A model generated the notes under the pieces. It saw only the letters and a list, made by a program, of their open reading frames with translations. It was not told the DNA's origin and did no database searches. From NCBI GenBank assembly GCA_965223485.1, contig OZ244993.1, positions 806,001 to 870,000 on the forward strand: a DNA stretch of 64,000 bases, read 5' to 3'. Position numbers and translations under genes: made by a program. Origin of the DNA: VXPQ01 sp965223485. Lineage in GTDB: Bacteria > Bacteroidota > Rhodothermia > Rhodothermales > VXPQ01. Of this stretch, positions 23,230-32,400 are shown piece after piece (position 1 is the first letter of the stretch; every line of letters begins with the position of its first letter).

Positions 23230-23745
23230 TTATTCCACCACATGGATCGCGAACCCGTCGTTCACGTCCACATCCACGCGCTCGCGATGCTTCGTCTGGA
23301 GAAAAAGACCTATGTAATCGGGCTGAATCGGATACTCCCTATGCCCCCGGTCAACGAGCACAACCATCTGTACGCTCCGCGGGCGTCCGTAGTGCACAAG
23401 CGCATCCAGCGCGGCGCGGGCCGTTCGCCCCGTAAACAGCACATCGTCCACCAGTACGACATCCCGGTCTGCAATCTCGCGCACCATGTGAGACGTGTCT
23501 GCGATCTCTTCGCCAGGGTCCCGGTCATCCCTGTATGCGGACGCATCCAGATCGCTTACCTCAAACGTACGCCCTTCGAGCGCTCCCATCTCACGGGCAA
23601 TCGCTGCCGCCACGGCACTGCCGCGCCGCCGGATACCGACCAGTTCGACGTTGGACGCTCCGCGGTTGCGTTCGACAATCTCGCAGGAAAGCCTCACCAG
23701 CATACGCTGCACGCGCTCCGGTGACATGATGAGCCTGCGCGCCAT
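23230..23745 (-). CDS. pyrR: PyrR bifunctional regulator / uracil phosphoribosyltransferase
   Basis: A 171-residue type I phosphoribosyltransferase. The PRPP-binding loop VVLVDDVLFTGRTAR is at residues 96-110, and LVGIRRRGSAVAAAIA matches the PyrR N-terminal signature; the C-terminal LVDRGHREYPIQPDYIG is also characteristic. PyrR binds pyr mRNA leaders to regulate pyrimidine synthesis and has uracil phosphoribosyltransferase activity. No other pyr genes or attenuator are visible here. It is last in a minus-strand run with tmk, the Fur-family gene and a small secreted protein; tmk is also a pyrimidine gene. Confidence 0.93.
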   Translation of the reverse strand: MARRLIMSPERVQRMLVRLSCEIVERNRGASNVELVGIRRRGSAVAAAIAREMGALEGRTFEVSDLDASAYRDDRDPGEEIADTSHMVREIADRDVVLVDDVLFTGRTARAALDALVHYGRPRSVQMVVLVDRGHREYPIQPDYIGLFLQTKHRERVDVDVNDGFAIHVVE

Positions 23746-23796
23746 ACGCCGAGCATGAAGAGATTGCGGACGAAGTATCTGCGAGAGATCCTCGTC

Positions 23797-24249
23797 TCAC
23801 TGAAACATGGCCTTGATACTGCCCCATGTGCGCCGAACCGCTGTCGGCGTATAGGCGATCTGCTTTGATCCTACAAGCTGTCGCCCCCCATCGTCCAGGA
23901 TGGCATACAACGTGTACCGAACCACTTCAGCCCCCTTGTACAGATCGTCATCCCGAAAAACATAGGGGTGTTGTGCGCCAAGCGGCTCAACCTCGACTAC
24001 CCTTGTCCCGGCGCCCAATTCCGCACTCACTTCAACCTCATAGTGGTCCAAATCGTCTTCGGACTCTGCGGCCCACTCCACTACAGGCACCCCTTCATCC
24101 AGCACCACGTCAAAACGGAGCGCCTTGAAGCCACTGACACGGGCTAACTGAGCGTGCGCCTCCGGCGCCGCATCAAAAGAAAGCGCGTTGAAACCGAAAA
24201 GGCTTCCCGATACCACCGCCGCAAGCACTATGAAGGCGAATTGTTTCAC
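23797..24249 (-). CDS. Small secreted protein with an FN3-like fold, function unknown
   Basis: A 150-residue protein with an N-terminal signal peptide (about 33 residues, ending near AHAQ) followed by one beta-rich domain (VVEWAAESEDDLDHYEVEVS ... VVRYTLYAILDDGGRQLVGS) like a single fibronectin type III module. I do not recognise a specific family. The start is GTG at 24249. A sigma70-like promoter (24294-24322) lies upstream, so it may be transcribed separately from the Fur-family gene. It precedes pyrR by 51 bases. Confidence 0.7.
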   Translation of the reverse strand: MKQFAFIVLAAVVSGSLFGFNALSFDAAPEAHAQLARVSGFKALRFDVVLDEGVPVVEWAAESEDDLDHYEVEVSAELGAGTRVVEVEPLGAQHPYVFRDDDLYKGAEVVRYTLYAILDDGGRQLVGSKQIAYTPTAVRRTWGSIKAMFQ

Positions 24250-24293
24250 AAAAGGAGAAAAGATGAGGGTTGGCTCGCGGGCATATCACACAT

Positions 24294-24322
24294 AATATAT
24301 TCCCAATTCTGCGTAACGTCAA
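24294..24322 (-). promoter_or_regulatory. Predicted promoter TTGACG-17-TATATT
   Basis: On the minus strand TTGACG (24322-24317) and TATATT (24299-24294) are 17 bases apart, about 45 bases ahead of the GTG start of the small secreted protein. It could drive that gene and pyrR. Confidence 0.55.
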
Positions 24323-24343
24323 GATACGGTGGCATGTTCCTGT

Positions 24344-24823
24344 TCATGCTTTTTGTGCGACAGCCGCTCTGTTCGGACAATGCTCCCGTACGCACCGCCC
24401 ATACATGTTGAGCGAGTGGTGCTTGATATCGAACTGATATATGTCCGCGACCATTTCCTGGATACCTTGTATGCGCGGATCGCAGAATTCGAACAACTCG
24501 TTGCAATCCATGCAAATCAGATGGTCATGCTGCCAATAACTGAAGGCCCGTTCGTATTTCGCCTGATTTCTCCCGAACTGGTGCCGGACCACAAGATCAC
24601 AATCCAGCAACAGTTCCAGCGTGTTGTATACGGTCGCACGACTTACCCGGTGCCCGCTGTCTTTCAAACGGATGTAGAGTTCGTCGGCATCCACATGATC
24701 GTTCGTGGCGTAAATTTCCTCGAGAACGATGAAACGCTCCGGGGTCTGCCTGCGACCGCGTTTCTGGAGAAAAACGCCGAATATGCGGCGAACTTCTTCC
24801 ATTTGCTGGGGCGGAACGGACAT
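24344..24823 (-). CDS. Fur-family metalloregulator
   Basis: A 159-residue winged-helix repressor. The DNA-binding part (RRQTPERFIVLEEIY and RVSRATVYNTLELL) is followed by the metal-binding HDH at 99-101 (QHDHLICMDC), cysteines C104 and C107 and a second pair C144/C149 (CVREHCP), giving the structural zinc site. Whether it senses iron, zinc, manganese or peroxide cannot be decided from sequence. An iron-type ABC importer is encoded at 41.7-45.5 kb and could be a target. It lies between tmk and the small secreted protein. Confidence 0.92.
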   Translation of the reverse strand: MSVPPQQMEEVRRIFGVFLQKRGRRQTPERFIVLEEIYATNDHVDADELYIRLKDSGHRVSRATVYNTLELLLDCDLVVRHQFGRNQAKYERAFSYWQHDHLICMDCNELFEFCDPRIQGIQEMVADIYQFDIKHHSLNMYGRCVREHCPNRAAVAQKA

Positions 24824-24939
24824 AGGGCAATGCTGAAGGGTGCGAACGGCCTGACTATTCTCTCAACCGTTGCCGGGGAGATGCGGTTCCGAAAAAGACA
24901 TGCGAAGGTTTTGGATCATGCCGCGTCTCGCGAGCTTGC

Positions 24940-25620
24940 TCAGGTGACTGCCCGCTCGGCCAGCAAATCCCGGATGCCGCGCCAAATCGTATCGGCGAGA
25001 TCGTCCTCGCTCATGGCGCCATCAAGGCGTACGATGCGGTCCGGCTCAGTCGTCGCCAGTTCGTCAAATGCTTTCGCTACCCGGTCGTAGAATGCCTGCC
25101 CGGACTGCTCCATGCGATCCGGTCCGGTTCGCAATGCATCCTCCGGCTGAACGGACAAGTCTTCAAAAAGCGGTTTGGACCGCTGTGCACGGCGTCGCAA
25201 GGCCTCTTCCGGCGGCAGCGTAAGCAACCAGGTCCGATCCGGCCGGAGTCCACCCGCGACCCGCACATTCAGGGACAATATCCAGTCCGGGTCGGCAATC
25301 CCGCGGCCCACACCCTGGTAAGCCGTCGTCGAATCGTAAAACCGGTCACACACCACTACCTTGCCATCGGCCAGCGCCGGACGAATGCATTCTTCCACGA
25401 GCTGCGCTCTCGCTGCAGAAAACAGCAATAATTCCGGCAAGGGATCGATCGCAAGTGTGGAATCGAGCAGTATGGATCGGATATGCTCGGAAAGCGGTGT
25501 GCCCCCGGGCTCGCGAAAGAGCACGGCATCGTACCCCTCGGTTTTCAGTCGATTGACCAGCCGGCGGGCCTGGGTGCTTTTCCCGGCGCCGTCGACACCT
25601 TCGATCGTTACGAAAATCAT
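24940..25620 (-). CDS. tmk: Thymidylate kinase
   Basis: A 226-residue dTMP kinase making dTDP. The P-loop GVDGAGKST is at residues 8-16, followed by FREPGGTPLSEHIR and the DRxx motif in VVCDRFYDSTTAYQG. Length and motifs are standard. It begins at ATG 25620 and heads the minus-strand run toward the Fur-family gene and pyrR. Confidence 0.96.
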   Translation of the reverse strand: MIFVTIEGVDGAGKSTQARRLVNRLKTEGYDAVLFREPGGTPLSEHIRSILLDSTLAIDPLPELLLFSAARAQLVEECIRPALADGKVVVCDRFYDSTTAYQGVGRGIADPDWILSLNVRVAGGLRPDRTWLLTLPPEEALRRRAQRSKPLFEDLSVQPEDALRTGPDRMEQSGQAFYDRVAKAFDELATTEPDRIVRLDGAMSEDDLADTIWRGIRDLLAERAVT

Positions 25621-25731
25621 CGGCCGTTTCCACTCCCTGCAGAACGATTAAGAAACGAGACGGCAAGCCGGATCATTGGACAACACCTCTGCTTCCACCC
25701 GCATTCCTTGAATACAGGTAAAGCGAACTCT

Positions 25732-25760
25732 TTGCAAATTGTATAGTACCCTGCTATAAT
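25732..25760 (+). promoter_or_regulatory. Predicted promoter TTGCAA-17-TATAAT
   Basis: TTGCAA (25732-25737) and a perfect TATAAT (25755-25760) are exactly 17 bases apart, about 100 bases upstream of the TPR gene. It points toward the TPR-DUF368 pair. Confidence 0.75.
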
Positions 25761-25859
25761 ACGGCGAACTTTTTTTTCGCTGTATCTTTTATTCCTTCGT
25801 GTCCGGCACCATCCTGCCCCTGTACGCACACCCCCCGCAACCTGTATTCCTGCGTCGGC

Positions 25860-27284
25860 ATGAGCATGTTTGATTTCGAGTTCGAGGACTTCGACGAGCC
25901 TGCTGACGAAGGGCGAATGAACGCATTGCTTTCCGCCTATGAGGGGAACGCGCCTGCCTGGCTCGATTCGGATTCGCTGGAGGATATCGCCAATTACTAC
26001 TTCGAACAGGGCCGTTACGAAGATGCCCTGAGCGTCATTGACCGGTTGCTGGGCATCATGTCCCACTCCTCGGATGCCTGGATGCGGCGTGGCATTCTCC
26101 TGAACAATCTCGAGCGACACAAGGAAGCTCTGGAAGCCTACGACAAGGCGCTTACATTGAATCCGGTCGACTCTGAAACGCACGTCAACCGGGGAATCAC
26201 GCTCAATACGCTTGGCCGGAGCCGGGAAGCAATGGAAGCGTACGGGGAAGCCATCCGGATCGATCCGATCAATGACGAAGCCTTCTTCAATCGCGGTGTA
26301 ACGTTTGAACACCTGAACTCCCTGCAGGATGCTATTACATCTTTCCGGCGCTGCGCGGAACTGAACCCCGAGCATCCCGAGGTCTGGTACGAACTCGGGT
26401 TCTGCCATGACTGCCTCGAAAAAGACGCGGAAAGCGTTGCCTGCTACGAACGACATATCGACATTGAGCCCTTCTCGCAGGACGCCTGGTACAACCGAGG
26501 CATCGTGCTCAGCCGGATGTCCCGCTTCGAAGCCGCCGTGGACTCCTACGATATGGCCATTGCCATACAGGACGATTTCGCCTCGGCGTGGTATAACCGG
26601 GGCAATGCGCTGGCCAACATAGGCCGTCCCGAAGAAGCGGTGGAATGCTACCGGAAAGTCATTGAACTGGAAGGTGGCGATGCAGCGACCTGGTACAACC
26701 TCGGACTCGCGTTCGAGGAAATGGAAGACTACCCGCAAGCCTTTGGATATTTCGAGCAAGTCATCCGGGAGGACGAAGCGCACCCCGAAGCCTGGTACGG
26801 AATGGGATGCTGCCTTGATGCGCTCGAACGGCACGAGGAAGCGCTGGCGCTCTTCGAGCGGGCTCTGGCGCTGAAACCTGACATCGGGGAATTCTGGCAT
26901 GCCAAAGCGGATTGCTTGTATAATGCAGGAAACATTGCGGAAGCACTGAAGACATACAAGCATGTCGTAACCACCCATCCCGAAAACAGGGATGCCTGGT
27001 TGGATTTGGCCGAAACCTATTTCGAAACGGGCCACCCCGAACCTGCACTCGATGCCTACCAAAAGGCTCTTGCGCTGCATCCCGACGCCGGCGCGTATTT
27101 TTTACAGGCGAGAGTATTGTTTGCGCTGGGCCAGATGGACGAGAGCATGCACTCGCTCAAGATGGCCTTCCGGATGGATCCGAACATGAAAGAGGAATTG
27201 CGGCGCACTTGTCCGGATATGTGGTGCGACGCACAAATCCGACACATGCTGGGATTGGGGAATGGGCCTGCGCCGCGGGCATAA
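25860..27284 (+). CDS. Tetratricopeptide-repeat protein
   Basis: A 474-residue protein made almost entirely of TPR units (about 11-12 repeats of 34 residues), with consensus strings such as AWYNRGNALANIGRPEEAVE and AWYGMGCCLDALERHEEAL. No signal peptide or catalytic motif, so probably a cytoplasmic scaffold. The N-terminus is acidic (FDFEFEDFDEP). ATG 25860 and ATG 25866 are both possible starts. Its last 23 bases overlap the DUF368 gene, implying translational coupling. Confidence 0.88.
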   Translation: MSMFDFEFEDFDEPADEGRMNALLSAYEGNAPAWLDSDSLEDIANYYFEQGRYEDALSVIDRLLGIMSHSSDAWMRRGILLNNLERHKEALEAYDKALTLNPVDSETHVNRGITLNTLGRSREAMEAYGEAIRIDPINDEAFFNRGVTFEHLNSLQDAITSFRRCAELNPEHPEVWYELGFCHDCLEKDAESVACYERHIDIEPFSQDAWYNRGIVLSRMSRFEAAVDSYDMAIAIQDDFASAWYNRGNALANIGRPEEAVECYRKVIELEGGDAATWYNLGLAFEEMEDYPQAFGYFEQVIREDEAHPEAWYGMGCCLDALERHEEALALFERALALKPDIGEFWHAKADCLYNAGNIAEALKTYKHVVTTHPENRDAWLDLAETYFETGHPEPALDAYQKALALHPDAGAYFLQARVLFALGQMDESMHSLKMAFRMDPNMKEELRRTCPDMWCDAQIRHMLGLGNGPAPRA

Positions 27285-28176
27285 CATCCGCGAAAGCCTG
27301 ACACACGTCGTGCAAGGCCTTCTGATGGGCGCCGCCGATATCGTTCCCGGCGTCAGCGGCGGCACGATCGCATTCATCGTCGGTATTTATCCCCGGCTGA
27401 TTACCGCTATCAGCCATGGATTTGCGATGCTGACCTCCCTGGTCAAAGGCCGGCCCGGCGAAATGCGCCGGCATGGCGCCCATCTTGAATGGGGACTCGT
27501 CATACCGCTTGCGGCAGGAATAGCCGCAGCGCTTCTTGTCGGCGCCAAAGTAATCCCGATCCTGCTCGAAACCTGGCCCCACCAGACACTTGGATTATTC
27601 CTGGGCCTGGTGGCAGGATCCGTCGGGGCGCCGTGGAAACGGATCGAACGCAAGAACATGTCCGTGCTGTGCATGGTCGTAGTGGCCTGCGGCGCGGCTT
27701 TCCTTCTTACGGGTATCCCTGCGTCAGGAGATGCTCTGGCGCCTTCGGGCATCCGTGTATTCCTATCCGCAGCCGCGTCCATTTGCGCAATGATCCTGCC
27801 CGGCGTTTCCGGAGCATTCCTTCTCAAGGCAATGGGCATGTATGAAGTGACGCTGCATGCATTGAATGACGGGAATATCGGATATATTGCGCTGTTTGCC
27901 GGTGGAGCGATTACCGGGTTGGGATTGTTCTCCCGATTACTCAACCACTTGCTCAAGCGATACGGCGACCTGACCATGGCGGCACTGGTGGGCCTGATGA
28001 TCGGCGCACTGCGAGCACTCTGGCCATGGCAAACAGCCGGACACGCGCTCCGGATGCCCGGAGAAGGCGAGCCGTTCGGAATGGTCGTACTGCTGGCGGC
28101 GACAGGCTTTGCGTTCATAGCAATCATGACGCGACAGGCAAACCGCATGAGGCATCCGGAAACGAACGGCCCCTGA
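27262..28176 (+). CDS. DUF368 membrane protein (PopT-type undecaprenyl phosphate translocase)
   Basis: A 304-residue polytopic protein with the two family signatures GAADIVPGVSGGTIAFIVG (near residue 25) and MILPGVSGAFLLKAMGMY (near 180), and about eight or more hydrophobic segments. DUF368 members have been shown to recycle undecaprenyl phosphate across the membrane for cell-wall and glycan synthesis; that role is transferred by family. It overlaps the upstream TPR gene in another frame, so the TPR protein may be an accessory factor (inference). Confidence 0.9.
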   Translation: MGLRRGHNIRESLTHVVQGLLMGAADIVPGVSGGTIAFIVGIYPRLITAISHGFAMLTSLVKGRPGEMRRHGAHLEWGLVIPLAAGIAAALLVGAKVIPILLETWPHQTLGLFLGLVAGSVGAPWKRIERKNMSVLCMVVVACGAAFLLTGIPASGDALAPSGIRVFLSAAASICAMILPGVSGAFLLKAMGMYEVTLHALNDGNIGYIALFAGGAITGLGLFSRLLNHLLKRYGDLTMAALVGLMIGALRALWPWQTAGHALRMPGEGEPFGMVVLLAATGFAFIAIMTRQANRMRHPETNGP

Positions 28177-28185
28177 ACGTGCATC

Positions 28186-29307
28186 TCACAACACCAGCCG
28201 TTCGAGGCGGCACGTGAGGTGGTCAATCCGGTCGCGATCTATCTCGACGCCCAATCCTGCGCGGTCCAAAGGCGCCTCAACGAAGCCATCCGGGGACATG
28301 GTCCACTCCGGTTGCACAATATCACACGCCCAGTAGCGGCTGCTCGGGGAAAGATCGCCCGGTAGCGTAAAGCCGGGAAGAGAGGCCAGGGCAACGTTAT
28401 AGGCACGCCCTATGCCCGTTTCGAGCATGCCGCCAACCCAAGCGTTGAGACGGCCCTTGCGGCACACGTTATGCACCGAGATCGCCGCGGATAATCCGCC
28501 CACTCGACCAGGCTTCACATTGACGACACGCCCGCTGCGAAGCCGAACCATGTCTTCCGCCCGGTCCGGACCGGTAATGGATTCGTCGAGACAAACAGGC
28601 GTGGAGAGCTGCTCCTGCAAGACAGCGTGGCGCACAAGATCGTCCTGCGCAAGAGGTTGCTCGATCATGGTTAACCCATACGCGTCAAGGGTTCGCAGAA
28701 GTTCGATATCGGCAAGAGTATAGGAAGCATTCGCATCGACAGACAGTGGAACGTCCGCACCAAATTCTGACCGTATGGCTTCGACGTAGCGCACATCGGC
28801 GCCCGGCCCGATCTTTATTTTCACATTTTGGTATCCTTGCCCGAGACTATTCCGCACGCGTTCCACGAGCATGGATTCCTCTGGCTGCATGCCGATCGCA
28901 ATCCCGGCAGGGACATGGCGCTGCGTGCCTCCGAGCAGAACGGCAAGCGATGTCTTCATCCGCTGCGCTTCAAGATTCCAGCAAGCCATTTCCAGCGCTG
29001 CTTTCGCCATCCGATGCCCGCGGAATGCGCGAAGCGGGACAAGTATATCCGAGGGGGCACTGATATCGTGGCCTTTAAGCGCCGGGACGAACCATTCCCG
29101 GATGGCGAACCATGCCGTATCGATCGTTTCGGGGCTGTAGTGCGGCGTTTCCTGCGCCACGCATTCGCTCCATGCCGTTTCCCCGGTACGTGCGCTTATC
29201 TCAAGCAACAAAATGCGGCGGCAATCCTGTATGCCGGAAGCTGTCACGAACGGCTGCTTCAGCGGTAATCGGATCTCGCGCATCTCGATGGTATCGAGCT
29301 TCAGCAT
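28186..29307 (-). CDS. menC: o-Succinylbenzoate synthase, type 2 (MenC/NSAR group)
   Basis: A 373-residue enolase-superfamily enzyme. All catalytic residues are visible: K163-x-K165 (NVKIKIGPG), metal ligands D191 (SVDANASY), E216 (IEQPLA) and D241 (LDESI), and K265 (NVKPGRVGG). GGMLETGIGRAYNVALASLP is typical of the OSBS/N-acylamino-acid racemase branch. The likely role is menaquinone synthesis, though N-succinylamino-acid racemase activity is an alternative and no other men genes are in view. ATG 29307 was chosen over a 29-residue extension. It starts 11 bases after aroE on the same strand. Confidence 0.85.
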   Translation of the reverse strand: MLKLDTIEMREIRLPLKQPFVTASGIQDCRRILLLEISARTGETAWSECVAQETPHYSPETIDTAWFAIREWFVPALKGHDISAPSDILVPLRAFRGHRMAKAALEMACWNLEAQRMKTSLAVLLGGTQRHVPAGIAIGMQPEESMLVERVRNSLGQGYQNVKIKIGPGADVRYVEAIRSEFGADVPLSVDANASYTLADIELLRTLDAYGLTMIEQPLAQDDLVRHAVLQEQLSTPVCLDESITGPDRAEDMVRLRSGRVVNVKPGRVGGLSAAISVHNVCRKGRLNAWVGGMLETGIGRAYNVALASLPGFTLPGDLSPSSRYWACDIVQPEWTMSPDGFVEAPLDRAGLGVEIDRDRIDHLTCRLERLVL

Positions 29308-29318
29308 GCCGCTCTCCG

Positions 29319-30167
29319 TTAACGATGCAACATCTCCGACCGTCTGCGCAAGGCGTTCTTGACCACATCGACAGGCATCTTGTGTCCGGTCCATTGCACG
29401 TAGGCCGCAGCAGCCTGCTCCAGGAGCATGTCAAGCCCCCCGATCGTGACGGCGCCCCGGCTTGCAGCGTCGCTAAGCAAGCGGGTCTCTTCGGGATTGT
29501 ACACGATGTCGTACACGATATGGCCATCGCCAAAATCATCGGCGTCCGGCCACGGGGAATCGTTCACCGCAGGATACATACCTATCGGCGTTGCGTTCAC
29601 AACAAGCCGTGCACCCCGAACAGCAGCCCGAGCAGACGAAAAGGGGTGTACTCCAAGAGCTTTGTTCTCGTCGAATGCAGCCAGATCGGTTGCCAGTATG
29701 TCTGCCTTTGAAGGGGTCCGTGCGATGAGCGTAAGACGCTTTGGACGGAACGTAACAAGCAGCGCGTAGGCGACGGCTCGTGCTGCGCCTCCGGCGCCCA
29801 GCACTGCCATATCGGCGCCCCGGAGCCGATCCGTCAGGGAAAGAAGCGGAGCCAGAAAACCGGTCACATCTGTATTATCGCCAAAAAGTGTGCCGTCGCG
29901 GCGGCGCACAATCATGTTTGAAGCGCCGACAGCACGTGCACACGGAGACAATTCATCCAGATATGGAAGGACGGCCTGCTTGTGAGGAATTGTGACGCCT
30001 GCACCCGCGAAATGCAGAGCCGCAAGACCGCGCACCCCATCCCCGATACGTTCGCGGGTTACGGGATAGGCAGCGAACGCGAAATTGACGCCCTGGGCGG
30101 CAAAAGCCGTGTTATGAATAAACGGAGAGAGCGTTTGCCCCACAGGATAGCCAAGCAGGGCGATCAT
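29319..30167 (-). CDS. aroE: Shikimate dehydrogenase
   Basis: A 282-residue NADPH-dependent enzyme reducing 3-dehydroshikimate. Shikimate-site residues are in place: T12-L-S-P15 (QTLSPFIHN), K63 in GAGVTIPHKQ and D100 in GDNTDVTGF. The nucleotide loop is GAGGAARAV, followed by NATPIGM and the terminal GGLDMLLEQAA. ATG 30167 gives the usual family N-terminus (MIALLGYPVG); the longer frame would overlap the antiporter stop. Likely co-transcribed with the antiporter before it and menC after it; both biosynthetic products derive from the shikimate/chorismate route. Confidence 0.93.
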   Translation of the reverse strand: MIALLGYPVGQTLSPFIHNTAFAAQGVNFAFAAYPVTRERIGDGVRGLAALHFAGAGVTIPHKQAVLPYLDELSPCARAVGASNMIVRRRDGTLFGDNTDVTGFLAPLLSLTDRLRGADMAVLGAGGAARAVAYALLVTFRPKRLTLIARTPSKADILATDLAAFDENKALGVHPFSSARAAVRGARLVVNATPIGMYPAVNDSPWPDADDFGDGHIVYDIVYNPEETRLLSDAASRGAVTIGGLDMLLEQAAAAYVQWTGHKMPVDVVKNALRRRSEMLHR

Positions 30168-30207
30168 CCGTGTGTCCGCATCGATATGTATGGCGTCGGG
30201 CCCCACG

Positions 30208-32070
30208 CTACCGGGCAGGCGCTTCGACGGACGGCGCTGCCGCACCACCTGTTTCCCGGGCAGGTGGATCGATGAGCGCTATCAATACATTACCCGGATC
30301 GGGTTTGGGCAGGCCGTTATCTTCGGAAAACACCTGTAACTGATTTTTCCCGCGTGCGACAAAAAGCGGAATCATGCGGGAGCCGTACTTCGCCTCCAGC
30401 CTGGAATACGTGTTCTCATCTTCGATAGTAAACGTCTTTACCGCGGCGCCCGCGGCGAATTGCGCAGTGAGCGATGCATGGTTTGCGCCCGTCCCGAAGA
30501 GAGGTCGCCCCCGCAGGTGCTGTGCCAGTGTCTCGTCCGCACCTTTGCCTCGCTGTTTGTCTCGCGTGGCCAACTGGTACATTTCCGCACTGTCGAAAAC
30601 TTGCGCAAAGCGCACCACGGTAAGTGAATTGACTTCATCGTTGGGAGTAAGTACGATAAGCCGCCCGATCCCGCTCAGATCCAGTTCGTCCAGAATGGAC
30701 TCGGACAACACATTACCACGCAACGCTCGCAGACCGGCCTCACGGGCACTGGCAACGTTACCGGGATTGGTATCTATCATAAGCACGCTGAATCCGACCT
30801 GATCCAGGGCGCTGGCAATGTAGCGGGCCCAGTCGTGGGCTCCAATGAAGAGCACGCCCTGAGGATCGGGTTCCGCGAGCCCCAGCCAGCGTGCAACCGG
30901 CGAGATCGTAAGGCCGTAGATTGCGACCGTGCCGACGATCACAAGAAATACGATGGGCACGATAACTTGCGACTCCTCCGGATATATCTCGGCAAGCCGG
31001 AACGTAAAAAGGGAGGCCACGGCAGCCGCAACAATACCGCGAGGCGCCAGCCAGGACAAAAATACCTTTTCCTTGACATACAGGCGCGTACCGAGCATCG
31101 ACAAAAAGACCGCGGCCGGCCGTACGAGCAGCATGAGTATGAGGAGAAAAACGATCGCCTCCCAACCGAGATACTGTATATCGCCCAGATCGAGTTGCGC
31201 CGCCAGCATGATGAAGAGCGCGGCGATCAGCAAAACCCGCAAGTCTTCCTTGAATTCCACGATGCGCCGCACCGCGACAAGGCGCTGGTTTGCGACGACG
31301 AAACCCATAGCCGTCGTGGCCACCAGGCCACTTTCCGGCTGCAGCGCATCCGCAACGGCAAAGACCGCAATGACTACCATGAGCGCCATGGGATTCTGGA
31401 GATAATCCGGCACCATGCGACGGCGCAGCAGAAAAACCAGGATTCCCGCTCCGGCAACCCCTATCCCGACGCCGACAAAAAATTCCAGCAACAAGCCTTT
31501 GAGCGCATGCGATGCAACGCTGCCCACCGTGCCTGCGCCCTGCTCGTTGATCAGCAAGAGCGCTTCCAGCACGAGCACGGCGAGAATCGCGCCGATCGGG
31601 TCAATGGTGATGCCCTCCCATTTCGCCAGGGCGGCTATGCGTCCCTTGGGTCGGATATGCCTGAGGATCGGAACAATGACGGTGGGGCCTGTAACGGTCA
31701 GAATCGCCCCGATGAGAATGGAAATGCTCAGACTCAGATTCAGCACAAACAGGGAAGCAATCGACGCAAGTATCCAGGTGATCAGTACACCGATACTGAT
31801 CAGACGGCTAACAGCACCGCCTACCTCGCGCAGTTCGTCGAGGCGCAGGCTCAGCCCCCCCTCGAACAAAATGATCCCGATCGAAAGCGCAACAAACGTA
31901 AAAACCCATTCGGCGCGCATCGCAGCCGGATCCAGCAGACCAGTGACCGGCCCGGCTATGAACCCGAACGCGAGCAGCAACAAAATGGATGGCAAGCGAT
32001 ACCGCCACGCAATCCACTGTGCGCTGACGCCGAGCACGAAAACGGCTGCTATGCTAAAAAGCGCGGACAC
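30208..32070 (-). CDS. CPA1-type cation/proton antiporter with a C-terminal TrkA-N domain
   Basis: A 620-residue protein. About the first 400 residues form a 12-13-helix Na+/H+ exchanger module; LTVTGPTVIVPIL, KWEGITIDPIGAI and the FEGGLSL helix are typical of NhaP/YjbQ-type antiporters. Next comes a Rossmann RCK/TrkA-N domain (GVLFIGAHDWARYIASALDQ), then a TrkA-C-like tail with variable charge. Nucleotide binding by the RCK domain probably gates transport. The glycine-rich loop is atypical (GAHDWA rather than GxGxxG), as in several antiporters of this class. The ion (Na+ or K+) is not decidable. Confidence 0.88.
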   Translation of the reverse strand: MSALFSIAAVFVLGVSAQWIAWRYRLPSILLLLAFGFIAGPVTGLLDPAAMRAEWVFTFVALSIGIILFEGGLSLRLDELREVGGAVSRLISIGVLITWILASIASLFVLNLSLSISILIGAILTVTGPTVIVPILRHIRPKGRIAALAKWEGITIDPIGAILAVLVLEALLLINEQGAGTVGSVASHALKGLLLEFFVGVGIGVAGAGILVFLLRRRMVPDYLQNPMALMVVIAVFAVADALQPESGLVATTAMGFVVANQRLVAVRRIVEFKEDLRVLLIAALFIMLAAQLDLGDIQYLGWEAIVFLLILMLLVRPAAVFLSMLGTRLYVKEKVFLSWLAPRGIVAAAVASLFTFRLAEIYPEESQVIVPIVFLVIVGTVAIYGLTISPVARWLGLAEPDPQGVLFIGAHDWARYIASALDQVGFSVLMIDTNPGNVASAREAGLRALRGNVLSESILDELDLSGIGRLIVLTPNDEVNSLTVVRFAQVFDSAEMYQLATRDKQRGKGADETLAQHLRGRPLFGTGANHASLTAQFAAGAAVKTFTIEDENTYSRLEAKYGSRMIPLFVARGKNQLQVFSEDNGLPKPDPGNVLIALIDPPARETGGAAAPSVEAPAR

Positions 32071-32115
32071 TATACAGGGAACAAGACCTTAATGGGAGAC
32101 GCCGCAGACCCGAAC

Positions 32116-32243
32116 GGAGCTGCTTTGCAGCATCCATTGCGAAACACGGAACTGCTTTGCAGCATCCATTGCGAAACACGGAACTGCTTCGCAGCATCCA
32201 TACACGAAAACAAGGAGCTGCTACGCAGCATCCGGCGAAAAAC
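32116..32243. repeat. Four tandem copies of a ~32-bp hairpin-containing repeat
   Basis: Copies start at 32116, 32148, 32180 and 32214 (32, 32, 34 and 30 bases). Each begins GGARCTGCTNNGCAGCATCC; the first two differ at one base. The GCTGC/GCAGC arms can form a small hairpin in each unit (in copies 2 and 3 the first arm is ACTGC). They fill the start of the 405-base gap between the antiporter and gdhA. No convincing gene is present on either strand. The function is unknown; repeat, mRNA-stability or transcription roles are possible. Confidence 0.85.
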
Positions 32244-32400
32244 GGCTAATCTAACTCTGCAGAATATGCGCTCGGTTCCGACTCGACGAAGATTCCGACC
32301 CTCCTGCACCCAATGCGGGGCATGTCTGCCCTTGACCAATGAATTATTTCTTTTCTCTGAAGGCCCACTGCATATTTGTCGTAACTCCATCGTAACATAT

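Noticed and set aside
25617..27080. 487-codon minus-strand frame
   Set aside because: Antisense of the TPR gene, whose regular codon pattern leaves the opposite frame open; the plus-strand protein has clear TPR consensus.
32116..32243. CRISPR array
   Set aside because: Units are contiguous without unique spacers and no cas gene is near.
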